A DNA stretch of 64,000 nucleotides from positions 310,001 through 374,000 of the forward strand of contig NZ_JAHUTS010000001.1 of assembly GCF_019209835.1 (NCBI RefSeq), in the 5' to 3' direction. A program made the position numbers and the translations under genes. The DNA comes from Enterovibrio paralichthyis (GTDB lineage Bacteria; Pseudomonadota; Gammaproteobacteria; Enterobacterales; Vibrionaceae). Position 1 is the stretch's first letter. Every line of letters begins with the position of its first letter. Shown piece by piece: positions 17,298-26,690 of the stretch. The notes beneath the pieces were generated by a model. That model saw only the letters and a list, made by a program, of their open reading frames with translations. It did no database searches and was not told the origin of the DNA.

Positions 17298-18746
17298 ATG
17301 CTGAGCCCTGAAAGCCTTCAACTTGGGATGATGCTGGCAGAGACTGGCATGCTGGAGCACGCCGTCACCGAAGTGATGGCGAAGCCGCAATTGCTGATGA
17401 TGACCGAAGCCAGCCCGACAGCGAAAAGTGCTGTGCGCCGACACATCAGGAAATGGCGTCATTCAGTAAAACGTCGTTTGAGCAATGATTGCATTACTGA
17501 AGAACTGAAACAGGAAATTCAGCTTTATCAGGATGCAGTGAGTCTCTCGCAGCATGACTTCTACCAGCAAGCGAAAAGTATCATCAAGCAACTGGAAGGA
17601 CGTTCCTCGTTCTACCTTGAAGCCCGCCGGATGCTGGAAAAGAATGTCGCCAAAGAAACGCCCATGTTTCAGGCGTATTTTTGCAACAAATGGTATGAGC
17701 ATCTGGCGGCAACGATCAAAGATGTTCAGGAAAAAGAACTTGAGACCCACAAAGAGAAACTGCTCTCTGAACTCTACCAGCGCATCGAAACTTATAAGAC
17801 GCTGGAAAATGTGCAAGAGAGCGGCACGATAGAAAAAGTGGGGCGCCTTTGGGATTTGGCGGCTTCAAAAGTCACCCAGACAGACATAGAACTGTTGAAA
17901 AAATTTGTGGCGTTCTTGCAGGATAACAGCGATCTGCAGGATATTGCTCAGCAACTGGGACGCATGGCGAATGAAGTGGACGATCCTTCACTGCACCGCT
18001 CGCCAGCTGAAGAACTGAAGCTGGTGGAAGAGCCGGCGGATAATGTGGCAGACGACATTGTTGGTGTGCACCAAAGCGATAACCTGGAACGCATCGTCCC
18101 TAACGAGACCATTTATCTCGCTGAACCGGCACTTGAGATCCTTTTCTACAAGCATTTCGCAGATAAACGCCTGTTGACCTACCGCATGCAGGGCATGCAA
18201 CGCTCCCTCAGAAAGGTGAAGGCGTTTAAACCTGCCTGCAAACAGGTAGATGTAGAAAAAGGGCCATTTCTGATCTGTGTTGATGCATCTGGATCCATGA
18301 ACGGCTTTCCAGAGCAGTGTGCTAAAGCCATGGCGTACGCCCTGATGCAAATCGCCATCAAAGAAGATCGTGATTGTTCTGTGATGATCTTTTCGACGGA
18401 TCACATCACCTATGAATTGACAGGTGAAGATGGTCTGAAAGAAGCGCTGAATTTCTTATCCTATTCTTTCCACGGGGGTACAGATTTAGCGCCAGTGCTA
18501 CAGCACTCTATCGACCTTATGGGTACCGACAAATACCGCAATGCAGATTTGGTCGTGATTTCCGACTTTATCGCGCCTGAACAACCCAAAGATGTGCAGG
18601 ATAAAGTGGAAACATTGAAAGCACAGCACAACCGCTTTCATGCTGTTAACTTGTCAAAATACGGCAACCCAAAACTGATGAGCATGTTTGACCATGTCTG
18701 GGATTATCACCCCTCACTGATGGGGCGGTTGTTGAAAAGGTTTTAA
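17298..18746 (+). CDS. viaA: VWA-domain protein ViaA
   Basis: A 482-residue partner of RavA. A helical N-terminal region is followed by a C-terminal von Willebrand A domain with the metal-ion-dependent adhesion motif DASGS starting at Asp329 and the later GGTDL loop. Its ribosome-binding site AAGGAGGG lies right after the ravA stop, so both are made from one mRNA. No lysine decarboxylase gene is nearby. Confidence 0.9.
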   Translation: MLSPESLQLGMMLAETGMLEHAVTEVMAKPQLLMMTEASPTAKSAVRRHIRKWRHSVKRRLSNDCITEELKQEIQLYQDAVSLSQHDFYQQAKSIIKQLEGRSSFYLEARRMLEKNVAKETPMFQAYFCNKWYEHLAATIKDVQEKELETHKEKLLSELYQRIETYKTLENVQESGTIEKVGRLWDLAASKVTQTDIELLKKFVAFLQDNSDLQDIAQQLGRMANEVDDPSLHRSPAEELKLVEEPADNVADDIVGVHQSDNLERIVPNETIYLAEPALEILFYKHFADKRLLTYRMQGMQRSLRKVKAFKPACKQVDVEKGPFLICVDASGSMNGFPEQCAKAMAYALMQIAIKEDRDCSVMIFSTDHITYELTGEDGLKEALNFLSYSFHGGTDLAPVLQHSIDLMGTDKYRNADLVVISDFIAPEQPKDVQDKVETLKAQHNRFHAVNLSKYGNPKLMSMFDHVWDYHPSLMGRLLKRF

Positions 18747-18765
18747 CTGATAGCAAGAAAAGTCT

Positions 18766-18793
18766 AAGCCCCGGAATCTACGGGGCTTTTTTG
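18766..18793 (+). terminator. Rho-independent terminator of ravA-viaA
   Basis: AAGCCCCG/CGGGGCTT stem with a short AATCTA-type loop, followed by TTTTTT. Confidence 0.85.
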
Positions 18794-18799
18794 TTTAGA

Positions 18800-19420
18800 T
18801 CAGTTGCTGCGATCAGATAGTGCCAGCTTCAAACCCAATGCTGCAAAACTTCCAGCGAAGAGCTTTTGTAATCCCACGGTCAATCGTTCGGAATTAATAA
18901 CATGGTCACGCACTAATGCGGCCAGGGCACCATAGATAAGAAACACGACAAACGTCATTGCCATAAAAATGCTGCCCAGCAACAGCATGTTGGAGGTTGG
19001 GGAAGTGGCTTGGGCTGGCACAAACTGCGGAAGAAATGCCATAAAAAAGATAGTCAATTTAGGGTTCAGCACGTTCATCAAACAGCCTTTAACCGCAACG
19101 CTGACCATGCTCATGGGTTCTTTTTCTTCGCTCAGAGACAGTGCGCTGCTTGAGCGCCACATCGACCACGCAAGATAGAGCAAATATGCCACACCTGCGT
19201 ATTTAACAACCTGAAAGGCAATCGCACTGGTATGAAGGATAATGGCAAGGCCTGTGATACTGGCAAGCATGGAAGGGACTATGCCGAAAGTACAGCCTAA
19301 TGACGCCCATACTGTGGCGCGTGAGCCGAGAAACAGCCCAGTCGACACGGTATAAAGTACACCGGTTCCCGGTATCAGCACCACGACCAGTGAAGTGATC
19401 AAAAACTCGACGCTAACCAT
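18800..19420 (-). CDS. LysE/RhtB-family amino-acid exporter
   Basis: A 206-residue inner-membrane protein with six predicted helices and the family signature near the N-terminus (LIPGTGVLYTVSTG) and NPKLTIFFMAFLPQF in the middle. Such proteins export amino acids such as homoserine, threonine or leucine; the substrate cannot be told. AAAGGAAGG precedes the ATG. It is convergent to viaA, whose terminator lies just beyond its stop codon. Confidence 0.85.
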   Translation of the reverse strand: MVSVEFLITSLVVVLIPGTGVLYTVSTGLFLGSRATVWASLGCTFGIVPSMLASITGLAIILHTSAIAFQVVKYAGVAYLLYLAWSMWRSSSALSLSEEKEPMSMVSVAVKGCLMNVLNPKLTIFFMAFLPQFVPAQATSPTSNMLLLGSIFMAMTFVVFLIYGALAALVRDHVINSERLTVGLQKLFAGSFAALGLKLALSDRSN

Positions 19421-19510
19421 AACGGCATCCTTCCTTTTGTTTAATCCTCAAACCTTTTCACCATAACGTGTTCAAGCTGTGGGCGCTTGTAGAAAGAGTG
19501 ATATTGCGGA

Positions 19511-19545
19511 AAAAAGAAAGGCGGCAATGTCTGCCGCCTGTTTTA
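19511..19545 (-). terminator. terminator of the ABC transporter operon
   Basis: Minus-strand stem AGGCGGCA/TGCCGCCT with a GACAT-type loop, then TTCTTTTTT. Confidence 0.8.
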
Positions 19546-19556
19546 ACCTTGGTTGG

Positions 19557-20351
19557 TTAGCTTAAGAGTAAGCTGTCGTCAGCCAGTTCTTCACCTCGAA
19601 CCTTGCTGAACATTTCCAGCAGTTGTGGAACGCCCATATTGGCACGTTGTTCACCCGCAACATCCAGAACGATTTCGCCTTGGTGAAGCATTACAGTGCG
19701 GTCACCGCAGGCGAGGGCATCTTTCATCGAGTGAGTGACCATCAATGCGGTTAGGCCAAATTCGGTGATAACGCGCTTGGTCAAATCGATCACAAACGCG
19801 GCCATGCGAGGGTCGAGTGCCGCTGTGTGTTCGTCCAGCAAAAGCAGCTTACTGTCTGACAGCGTTGCCATCACCAGGCTGACCGCCTGTCTTTGGCCAC
19901 CTGAAAGCAAGCCTATGCTGTCGCTGAGACGGTCTTCCAATCCCAACCCGAGAATGGAAATACGCTCTTTAAAAATTTCACGGCGTTTGCTGGAAAGCGC
20001 CAGACTCCAACCGCGCATTGAGCCGCGTTTAAACGCCAATGCGAGGTTTTCTTCGATGGTTAACGAAGCACAGGTACCGGCAAGTGGATCCTGGAACACA
20101 CGTGCAGCGAGACTGGCGCGTTGGTGGACCTGCTGGCGGGTAACGTCAATACCATCTATCACCACTTTGCCACCAATCATTGGCGTCTCACCGCTGATCG
20201 CGCCCAACAGTGTAGATTTACCCGCCCCGTTTGAGCCGATGATGGTCAGGAATTGGTGCTCGGGTACTTCAAGTGAAATGCCGCGGATAGCACGGTTTTC
20301 CAGCACGGTGCCAGGGTTAAAGGTGACCTGAATATCTTTCAGTTCAATCAT
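19557..20351 (-). CDS. ABC transporter ATP-binding protein (TrpZ-like)
   Basis: A 264-residue ATPase with Walker A GSNGAGKST, signature LSGGQRQAV and Walker B LLLDEHTAALDP. It powers the importer formed with the two upstream genes; its ATG overlaps the permease stop. The set of ABC_sub_bind protein, LivH-like permease and this ATPase matches the TrpXYZ/VC1101-type group, for which aromatic amino acid uptake has been proposed in streptococci. The substrate here is unproven. Confidence 0.85.
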   Translation of the reverse strand: MIELKDIQVTFNPGTVLENRAIRGISLEVPEHQFLTIIGSNGAGKSTLLGAISGETPMIGGKVVIDGIDVTRQQVHQRASLAARVFQDPLAGTCASLTIEENLALAFKRGSMRGWSLALSSKRREIFKERISILGLGLEDRLSDSIGLLSGGQRQAVSLVMATLSDSKLLLLDEHTAALDPRMAAFVIDLTKRVITEFGLTALMVTHSMKDALACGDRTVMLHQGEIVLDVAGEQRANMGVPQLLEMFSKVRGEELADDSLLLS

Positions 20352-21259
20352 TTGGTCACCTCCGCCTGTTTAATTCGCTTTTTCTTCTGGTATTGCTGAC
20401 GCGCTTTCGGCGCGATCAATGCCAGCGCAACAAGAAGGGCGGTTACAAGGTTCAAATCCGATGCTTCAAGGCCAAACATGCCGGAGCTAAGGGCAAAAGC
20501 CACCGCAAGGCGATAAAGCACGGAGCCAAGGATAACGGCCACCACTGCAACCCAGACCTTTCTGCCCGGTAGTAGTGTCTGGCCCAAGATAACCGCAGCC
20601 AGACCGACAACGATGGTACCGACACCAGAGGTGACGTCCGCAAAGCTGTTGGTTTGTGCAAACAAGGCGCCGGAAAATCCGACAAAGCCATTGGATAGCG
20701 CAAGGCCAAAATAGGTATAAAACGCTGTGCTTGCCCCTTGTGCTTTAACCATGCGGGCATTCACGCCGGTAGCGCGAAGGCCAAGGCCAAAGTCACTGGC
20801 AAGAAGGCGAATGACGAAAAATGCACTTAACACAACCAGAATGAAAACGACCAAAGGACGCGCATAGACAGGGTCGATACCCATGTTCTCAAATGGCGTC
20901 AATATGGTGTCTACACCCAGCAGTGCGATGTTTGGGCGTCCCATAATACGGATGTTGATAGAAAACGCCGCGATCATGGTAAGAATACTGGCAAGCAGAT
21001 TCAGGATGCCACATTTCACGGTAAGGAATGCGGTGATCAAACCTGTTGCTGCGCCAGCAAAAATAGCGGCAAAAGTTGAAATCCAGGGATCAACACCCGC
21101 AACAATCAGTGTCGCGGCGACGGCAGCGCCCATTGGGAAGCTGCCGTCTACGGTCAAATCCGGAAAATCAAGAACCCGGAAAGTCAGATATACGCCCAGT
21201 GCAACCAGGCCATAAACCAGACCTACTTCCAGAGTGCCAAAAAAGGCAATTGAGGTCAT
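20348..21259 (-). CDS. ABC transporter permease (TrpY-like)
   Basis: A 303-residue inner-membrane protein with about eight helices and the DFPDLTVDGSFPMGAA segment typical of the branched-chain-like permease family paired with ABC_sub_bind proteins. Middle gene of a three-gene operon; it starts 18 bp after the binding-protein stop and overlaps the ATPase start. Confidence 0.85.
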   Translation of the reverse strand: MTSIAFFGTLEVGLVYGLVALGVYLTFRVLDFPDLTVDGSFPMGAAVAATLIVAGVDPWISTFAAIFAGAATGLITAFLTVKCGILNLLASILTMIAAFSINIRIMGRPNIALLGVDTILTPFENMGIDPVYARPLVVFILVVLSAFFVIRLLASDFGLGLRATGVNARMVKAQGASTAFYTYFGLALSNGFVGFSGALFAQTNSFADVTSGVGTIVVGLAAVILGQTLLPGRKVWVAVVAVILGSVLYRLAVAFALSSGMFGLEASDLNLVTALLVALALIAPKARQQYQKKKRIKQAEVTK

Positions 21260-21277
21260 GTACTGCTCCTGACAGTT

Positions 21278-22246
21278 TTATTTTTCTATGGTTGTTGCAC
21301 GGTCAAGAAGTGACTGAGGTACTTCAATACCGAGTTTTTGTGCGGCTTTAAGGTTAATCGCAAGATCAGAGCCCACAGCCACTTTTGCAGGTAGAGAAGC
21401 TACTTCTTTACCTTCCAGCAGTGCTGCAACGTAATCAGCAGTTTGTACACCGATTTGGTAGTAATCAAAGCCCAGCGCAGCGACCGCACCGTTTGGAATA
21501 TAAGAAGTTGCACCGCCAATCACCGGTTTTTTCGCCTGATTCGCAGCGCCTACCAGCGCATCGATAGCACTTGCGACAGTGTTATCGGTTGGCGCATAGA
21601 TAGCATCAGCTTGAGAAGCGACGATTTGGGCTGCTGACTGTACATCGGCACTTTTCAGCGCAGTACCTTCTACAACTTTGAGGCCTTGGTTTTTCGCTGC
21701 TTCGCGCAGCAACTCAACCAGCGCGACTGCATTGGCTTCACCTGGGTTGTAAACAACGCCGATCGCAGTCATTTCTGGCAACAGTTCTTTTGCCAGCGCA
21801 ACATGCTGTGCAACCGGGGAGAGGTCAGACAGACCAGTGACATTTGCGTTTGGCTTATCCATATCTTTGATAAGTTTCGCGCCAACAGGGTCAGTCACCG
21901 CGGTAAAGACCACTGGGATTGATTTCGTTGCTGCTACCAATGCCTGCGCAGAAGGGGTTGCGATACCAACCAGTACATCGGGTTTTTCGCCGACAAACTG
22001 ACGGGCGATTTGGACGGCAATTGCAGGATTACCCTGTGCGGTTTGATAGGTAAAGTTGAGGTTTTTACCTTCTTCATAACCTTTTTCTTTCAGACCATCG
22101 AGCAGGCCTTGGCGGGTAGCATCCAGAGCTGGATGCTCAACGATCTGGGATACCGCAACGGTCGCGGTTTCGGCAGAAGCTGTAAAAGGGGTGCTGAAGA
22201 GCGTTGCGGCACAGCAAGCCGAAAGAATTAGTTTGGACACTTTCAT
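21278..22246 (-). CDS. ABC transporter substrate-binding protein (TrpX-like)
   Basis: A 322-residue periplasmic binding protein of the ABC_sub_bind family (PF04392). The signal peptide ends near residue 25 (TASAETA), followed by VSQIVEHPALDATRQGL, typical of the family. First gene of the operon with AGGGAGAAT upstream of the ATG. No operator was recognised in the 5' gap, so regulation is not known. Confidence 0.85.
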   Translation of the reverse strand: MKVSKLILSACCAATLFSTPFTASAETATVAVSQIVEHPALDATRQGLLDGLKEKGYEEGKNLNFTYQTAQGNPAIAVQIARQFVGEKPDVLVGIATPSAQALVAATKSIPVVFTAVTDPVGAKLIKDMDKPNANVTGLSDLSPVAQHVALAKELLPEMTAIGVVYNPGEANAVALVELLREAAKNQGLKVVEGTALKSADVQSAAQIVASQADAIYAPTDNTVASAIDALVGAANQAKKPVIGGATSYIPNGAVAALGFDYYQIGVQTADYVAALLEGKEVASLPAKVAVGSDLAINLKAAQKLGIEVPQSLLDRATTIEK

Positions 22247-22860
22247 ATCATTCTCCCTGATGTGAGGCTATCAGACGTTATATCTGAATGTTTCGCCTAG
22301 TGTTAATCCATTGTTATATCCAAAAATCAGCGCAAAATCAGTCACTAATGTTGTGAATTAAGAGCATGTCGTAAGCCTGCGATTCGGTTTATATGCTGAC
22401 AATCATGTTAAACGTATGAATAAATTAAACTTTTAACTGAGGTGGACAGTGTGGGTAAAATTTAACCTACGAACGATGAATTCTAATTATCTTCCCATTA
22501 TTGGATGGTAGTGCTTAATAGAAGTTATAAAGCAGTGAATGATGCGTCACAATCCATTTACACTTATTTGATATGCTTTTTGTAAGAAAGTTTGAACTGA
22601 ATGTCAGGATTCGCGTTTTTACAGTGTAAAACACCTTCTTGGTTTGATGGCTTTTTGAGCTGCAATAGCATTTTTTGCCATCAAAATGAAAGACCCACCT
22701 CCCAATTACCAATGATGAAACACAAAGATCTGACTTTAAAATCAGGTTTGTGGAACATCCCAGAAAAGCCAATAAATGACTCTGCAATCGTCTTAGTCAG
22801 CATCTATTATTGCGCATGGCATCCTCTGTATTTAACACATCACTGATACCAATAATGCTT
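22247..22860. other. long AT-rich intergenic region
   Basis: About 600 bp between the divergent ABC operon and nhaD. No convincing gene is seen; the open frames present are short, contain unlikely residue mixes and lack ribosome-binding sites. One short inverted repeat, TTTTAC-AGT-GTAAAA, is at 22617-22631. It may be a decayed insertion or simply a long promoter region. The nhaD leader part is described separately. Confidence 0.4.
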
Positions 22861-22982
22861 ATGTGTACAGAGAAAGGCTGTTTGAGGGGCTGAACATGGT
22901 TGAGTTGAGTGGTGGGATACGAGCTTGCTCCCTGTGACTGCGCCTCGCGAAAATTTTGTTTATATCGCTTGGAGGCACAAGG
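22861..22982 (+). promoter_or_regulatory. structured leader of nhaD, possible ion riboswitch
   Basis: The 120 bp before nhaD are GC-richer than the region upstream and can pair into a closed structure: GAGGGGC (22884-22890) with GCGCCTC (22940-22946, one mismatch), enclosing GGGA/TCCC (22914-22917, 22929-22932) or the alternative hairpin GAGC-TT-GCTC (22921-22930). A Na+ or Li+ riboswitch before a Na+/H+ antiporter would make sense, but I could not match the consensus from memory. Confidence 0.35.
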
Positions 22983-24410
22983 ATGAAGTGTTTAATAGCG
23001 TTCGCAATGCTCTTTTCGGGCAGCGCTTTCGCCACCGTTACAGATGGGGGACGGCTGGATCTCACCCATTCTGCCGTGGGTTATATCTCCCTGATTATTT
23101 TTGCAGCAGCGTATACGCTGGTCATGCTCGAAGAGCAACTCCACCTGAGAAAATCCAAACCTGTACTTTTAGCTGCAGGCCTTATCTGGCTGATGCTTGG
23201 GTTTGTCTACACCAATGCAGGTGAAGTTGAAGTCGCCAAAACCGCGATAGAGCATAACTTACTGGAATACGCAGAGTTAATGCTTTTCCTGCTGGTGGCA
23301 ATGACATATATCTCTGCGATGGAAGAACGAAGATTGTTCGATGGCCTGAAAGCGTGGATCGTCGGGAAGGGTTATGATCTCCGGCAACTGTTTTGGATCA
23401 CCGGCCTTCTCTCCTTCTTTATTTCCCCTGTGGCCGACAACCTAACCACCGCACTGCTGATGTGCACAGTCGTGCTCAAAATTGGTGGTGATAATACCAA
23501 GTTTATCAACCTTGCCTGCGTCAATATCGTTGTTGCTGCCAATGCGGGTGGGGCGTTCAGTCCATTTGGTGATATCACTACCTTAATGGTCTGGCAGGCT
23601 GGCTTGGTCTCTTTCGGACAGTTTGGTGAGCTGTTTATACCTTCTGTCGTCAACTTTGTTGTGCCTGCTTTCATCATGTCCTTGTTCATTCCGAAAGACA
23701 AACCGGAAGTCGTGCAAGAATTTGTAGAGATAAAGCGTGGTGCAAAACGTATCGTCGTACTTTTCCTGCTGACCATACTCACCGCTGTAGGGTTCCACGG
23801 ATTCGTTCATTTCCCACCGGTTATTGGCATGATGATGGGCCTAGCGTACCTTCAGTTTTTCGGGTTTTTCCTGCGGAAAACCTTGCCAAGATCACTGGAA
23901 AAGAAACGTGCAATGGCGCTTGCCAAGCACGATGAAGCAGCCCTGAAGCGATTGGGTTCTGTGGTGCCATTTGATGTATTTCGCCGCGTATCCCACGCCG
24001 AGTGGGACACCCTGCTTTTCTTCTACGGCGTAGTTATGTGCGTGGGCGGATTGAGCTTAATTGGATATCTGTCACTGATTTCAAACGTCATGTATATCCA
24101 GTGGGATCCTATCTGGGCAAACATTGTCGTAGGTGTGCTTTCTGCGGTGGTCGATAACATCCCCGTGATGTTTGCAGTGCTGACCATGCAACCTGACATG
24201 TCGCTGGGTAACTGGCTGCTGGTGACCTTGACAGCCGGTGTCGGCGGCAGTTTGTTGTCATTGGGTTCGGCGGCCGGTGTGGCGTTGATGGGACAGGCGA
24301 GGGGACAATATACTTTCTTCGGTCACCTTAAATGGACGCCGGTGATTATGCTAGGTTATGTGGCGTCTATTGTGGTGCATTTGACCTGGAATAGCGGCTC
24401 TTTCTCTTAA
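22983..24410 (+). CDS. nhaD: Na+/H+ antiporter NhaD
   Basis: A 475-residue inner-membrane antiporter with about 12 helices, matching Vibrio NhaD throughout: ISPVADNLTTALLMC, NAGGAFSPFGDITTLMVWQAG and AVVDNIPVMFAVL, the acidic and polar helix motifs needed for ion exchange. The first 19 residues could be a cleaved signal, as proposed for some NhaD proteins. ATG at 22983 follows GGAGG and AAGG; an upstream frame to 22956 lacks support. Single gene ending at a terminator. Confidence 0.9.
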   Translation: MKCLIAFAMLFSGSAFATVTDGGRLDLTHSAVGYISLIIFAAAYTLVMLEEQLHLRKSKPVLLAAGLIWLMLGFVYTNAGEVEVAKTAIEHNLLEYAELMLFLLVAMTYISAMEERRLFDGLKAWIVGKGYDLRQLFWITGLLSFFISPVADNLTTALLMCTVVLKIGGDNTKFINLACVNIVVAANAGGAFSPFGDITTLMVWQAGLVSFGQFGELFIPSVVNFVVPAFIMSLFIPKDKPEVVQEFVEIKRGAKRIVVLFLLTILTAVGFHGFVHFPPVIGMMMGLAYLQFFGFFLRKTLPRSLEKKRAMALAKHDEAALKRLGSVVPFDVFRRVSHAEWDTLLFFYGVVMCVGGLSLIGYLSLISNVMYIQWDPIWANIVVGVLSAVVDNIPVMFAVLTMQPDMSLGNWLLVTLTAGVGGSLLSLGSAAGVALMGQARGQYTFFGHLKWTPVIMLGYVASIVVHLTWNSGSFS

Positions 24411-24440
24411 AACGCGATATTTAGGCAATACCACATATCA

Positions 24441-24466
24441 AAAGCGGCTTTAGCGCCGCTTTTTTG
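24441..24466 (+). terminator. Rho-independent terminator of nhaD
   Basis: AAAGCGGC/GCCGCTTT stem, 6-nt loop, T-run. Confidence 0.85.
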
Positions 24467-24529
24467 TTGAGCAAATTCCGGTAGTTCTGCAAAATAAGCC
24501 AACTTGAAACAGAACTGAATGGAATAGCG

Positions 24530-24982
24530 ATGATCTCTAAGTGGGCAGTACGTTTTTATCAAATGGCCGAACTGGTTGGTTCGTGGAGTAAAGACCCTTC
24601 AACGCAAGTTGGCGCGGTGATCACCAAAGGCAATCGCATTGTTTCTGTCGGCTTCAACGGTTACCCGCACGGTATTTCAGACAGTGCTGATACCGATGAT
24701 CGTGAAATGAAGCTGCTGAAAACCCTGCATGCGGAAGAGAATGCTATTTTGTTCGCAAAGCGTGATTTGGCAGACTGTGAAATCTGGGTCACTCATTTCC
24801 CTTGTCCGAATTGTGCGGCAAAAATCATTCAAACTGGCATCAGCCATGTACATTGCCCAGAGCAGAGTGAAGATTTCCTTTCCCGCTGGGGGGAGAAAAT
24901 CAAAGTAAGCGCAGACATGTTTAAGCAGGCAGGGGTGGAAGTAAACTGGTTACCGCTTTCTGAGCTTCCACAATCTAAATAG
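24530..24982 (+). CDS. deoxycytidylate (dCMP) deaminase family protein
   Basis: A 150-residue zinc deaminase. The catalytic HAE is in TLHAEENAI and the zinc cysteines are in FPCPNCAAKII. N-terminal KDPSTQVGAVI and GFNGYP fit dCMP deaminase/ComEB rather than cytidine deaminase. Expected to convert dCMP to dUMP. Single gene with its own leader; it is followed by the parvulin gene 51 bp downstream. Confidence 0.85.
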   Translation: MISKWAVRFYQMAELVGSWSKDPSTQVGAVITKGNRIVSVGFNGYPHGISDSADTDDREMKLLKTLHAEENAILFAKRDLADCEIWVTHFPCPNCAAKIIQTGISHVHCPEQSEDFLSRWGEKIKVSADMFKQAGVEVNWLPLSELPQSK

Positions 24983-25033
24983 CGTGGCTATAATCCCGCC
25001 TCTTTTGAAATACGCAGATTACAAGGTGGCACC

Positions 25034-25312
25034 ATGGCGAACACAGCACATGCTCTTCACATTCTGGTGAAGCATAAAGAGCAAGCTGATGACATCATCG
25101 CTCAATTAAAGAAAGGCGCGAAGTTCCAGACCCTCGCAAAGAAATACTCAACCTGTCCTTCAGGTAAACGCGGTGGGGATCTGGGCGAGTTTCGACGTGG
25201 CCAGATGGTGCCTCAGTTCGACAAAATCTGCTTTACTGGCGAGATTCTGACCCCGCACTTGGTAAAAACCAAGTTCGGTTGGCATGTGGTTAAAGTGCTC
25301 TATCGCACCTAG
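25034..25312 (+). CDS. ppiC: small PpiC-type peptidyl-prolyl isomerase (parvulin)
   Basis: A 92-residue single-domain parvulin without signal peptide, so cytoplasmic. It has ALHILVKHKEQA, KKYSTCPSGKRGGDLGEF and FGWHVVKV, the full family pattern. Matches E. coli PpiC in length. ATG follows AAGGTGG. Confidence 0.9.
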   Translation: MANTAHALHILVKHKEQADDIIAQLKKGAKFQTLAKKYSTCPSGKRGGDLGEFRRGQMVPQFDKICFTGEILTPHLVKTKFGWHVVKVLYRT

Positions 25313-25333
25313 CTAACAGTTTGAAATTAGATA

Positions 25334-25368
25334 TAAAAAAAGAGGTGACAACGTCACCTCTTTTTTTT
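25334..25368. terminator. bidirectional terminator
   Basis: AAAAAGAGGTGAC/GTCACCTCTTTTT long perfect stem with tiny loop, between convergent ppiC and the DUF3069-like gene. Confidence 0.9.
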
Positions 25369-25388
25369 GTTCAAAGTAATCTAGCTGA

Positions 25389-25823
25389 TTACTTTGCGAA
25401 GATATCGCGGAATTCACGCTTCATCGCTGGCTTCAGACGCGCTTGCTTCATTTGCTTAGCCAGGTCTTTTACACAGTTGTGCAGCAGTTTGTCCAGCAGT
25501 ACGGCTTTGTACTCTTGGGTTTGCTCTTCGTCCATGTCTTCGAATTTCATGTCTTGGGTTTCTTGCATGAAATCCAGACCTGCGTAGCTTTGGCTCAGGC
25601 TAACCAGCGCGTGGAACTGCTCAAAGTTATCAAGAATGTTTTGCGCGCTCTTAGGCATGGTGTCCCAAAATTCGCGAACAGTGCTTTCTGATGCCTCATG
25701 AACAGATGCCAGCATTGCGTACAGTTCAACAGGAACCTGCTCGTATTTGATTACTTGTTGAAGCTCTGCGGAAAGGTCTTCCAGATTTACAGCTTCTGGT
25801 GCTTGAGTTGCTTGTTCAGACAT
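25389..25823 (-). CDS. conserved hypothetical protein, DUF3069-like
   Basis: A 144-residue acidic, all-helical cytoplasmic protein without cysteine-rich or catalytic motifs. The composition and length resemble gammaproteobacterial proteins annotated DUF3069; I give this from memory. Good AAGAAG-type ribosome-binding site. No function is known. It is a single gene and convergent to ppiC. Confidence 0.55.
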   Translation of the reverse strand: MSEQATQAPEAVNLEDLSAELQQVIKYEQVPVELYAMLASVHEASESTVREFWDTMPKSAQNILDNFEQFHALVSLSQSYAGLDFMQETQDMKFEDMDEEQTQEYKAVLLDKLLHNCVKDLAKQMKQARLKPAMKREFRDIFAK

Positions 25824-25976
25824 CTTCTTATTCCTGATAGGTCACACCAAGCGTTGATATTCGCCATAAGGCGTAAGGCTTGGCTCAAAATCCGCATCGT
25901 ATCTGGCTATGCCGCGAAGTCAACCATTGAAAGCGATCCTGATGCGCGATTGCTGATGATTACATCAACAATTTGC

Positions 25977-26405
25977 TTATGCAGTGGCGTGGGCTTTCTT
26001 TGAGTCCTGCGCAGGTTTAGCGGTTTGTGCTTTTTCTTCATTGATAACTTTGAGCGCGGGTTCTTCTTTGAGCTTGTTTTCACCCATCAGGCAACCGCCT
26101 TTCTCAATGGTCAGCTGTTCACTCTGGACCATGCCTTTCATCTTGCCGTTGCTAAGGATATTGACTTCTTTAGCAATGCAGGTGCCTTCAACCAAACCAT
26201 TGATGGTGACATGCTCTGCATGAATGTCGCCTTTGAAATGACCTGTTGAAGAGATAACAACATTACGTGCATTTAGAATGGAGCCTTCGCCTTGGCCATC
26301 GAACTGGATATCGCCTTCTAAATCAAACTCACCGACAACGCGGCACTGTTTAGCAACCAGTGAAAGTGAAGTGTTGGTTGCTTGACGTTTACCAAACAGG
26401 CCCAT
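25977..26405 (-). CDS. bactofilin family protein
   Basis: A 142-residue polymer-forming cytoskeletal protein. The central part (about residues 15-110) is the repeating beta-helix of bactofilins (DUF583), with GEFDLEGDIQFDG, GHFKGDIHAEHVTING and NGKMKGMVQSEQLTI turns. The C-terminal tail is rich in Lys, Glu and Ala. Bactofilins form filaments at the membrane that place cell-wall enzymes. ATG at 26405 follows AAGGAG; the longer frame upstream has no ribosome-binding site. Confidence 0.85.
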   Translation of the reverse strand: MGLFGKRQATNTSLSLVAKQCRVVGEFDLEGDIQFDGQGEGSILNARNVVISSTGHFKGDIHAEHVTINGLVEGTCIAKEVNILSNGKMKGMVQSEQLTIEKGGCLMGENKLKEEPALKVINEEKAQTAKPAQDSKKAHATA

Positions 26406-26690
26406 GTTTAACTCCTTACTAAAACTTCTAGAGGGATGCAGCAACTTATTACGACTACATTTTTTCTTTGCGACGGATCTTAGCTGAATTTGTCGTTAGG
26501 GCGTGACAGAAAATGTTCCCGATTGAGCTAAAATCACATCGCTGCGACAGCTTTGCGGTGGTGTGTTCGATAAAACGGCGAAAAATCGGACAGTTACCGC
26601 TATCATTCCTGCAATAAAGCGTTTGAGTGGTTGCCGTTACTGACGTTGGTTGTTATAACCCGCGCTACGGGATCTTTCTGAGGTAATATC

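Noticed and set aside
22515..22846. short frames in the long gap before nhaD
   Set aside because: No family resemblance, no ribosome-binding site, residue mix unlike real proteins.
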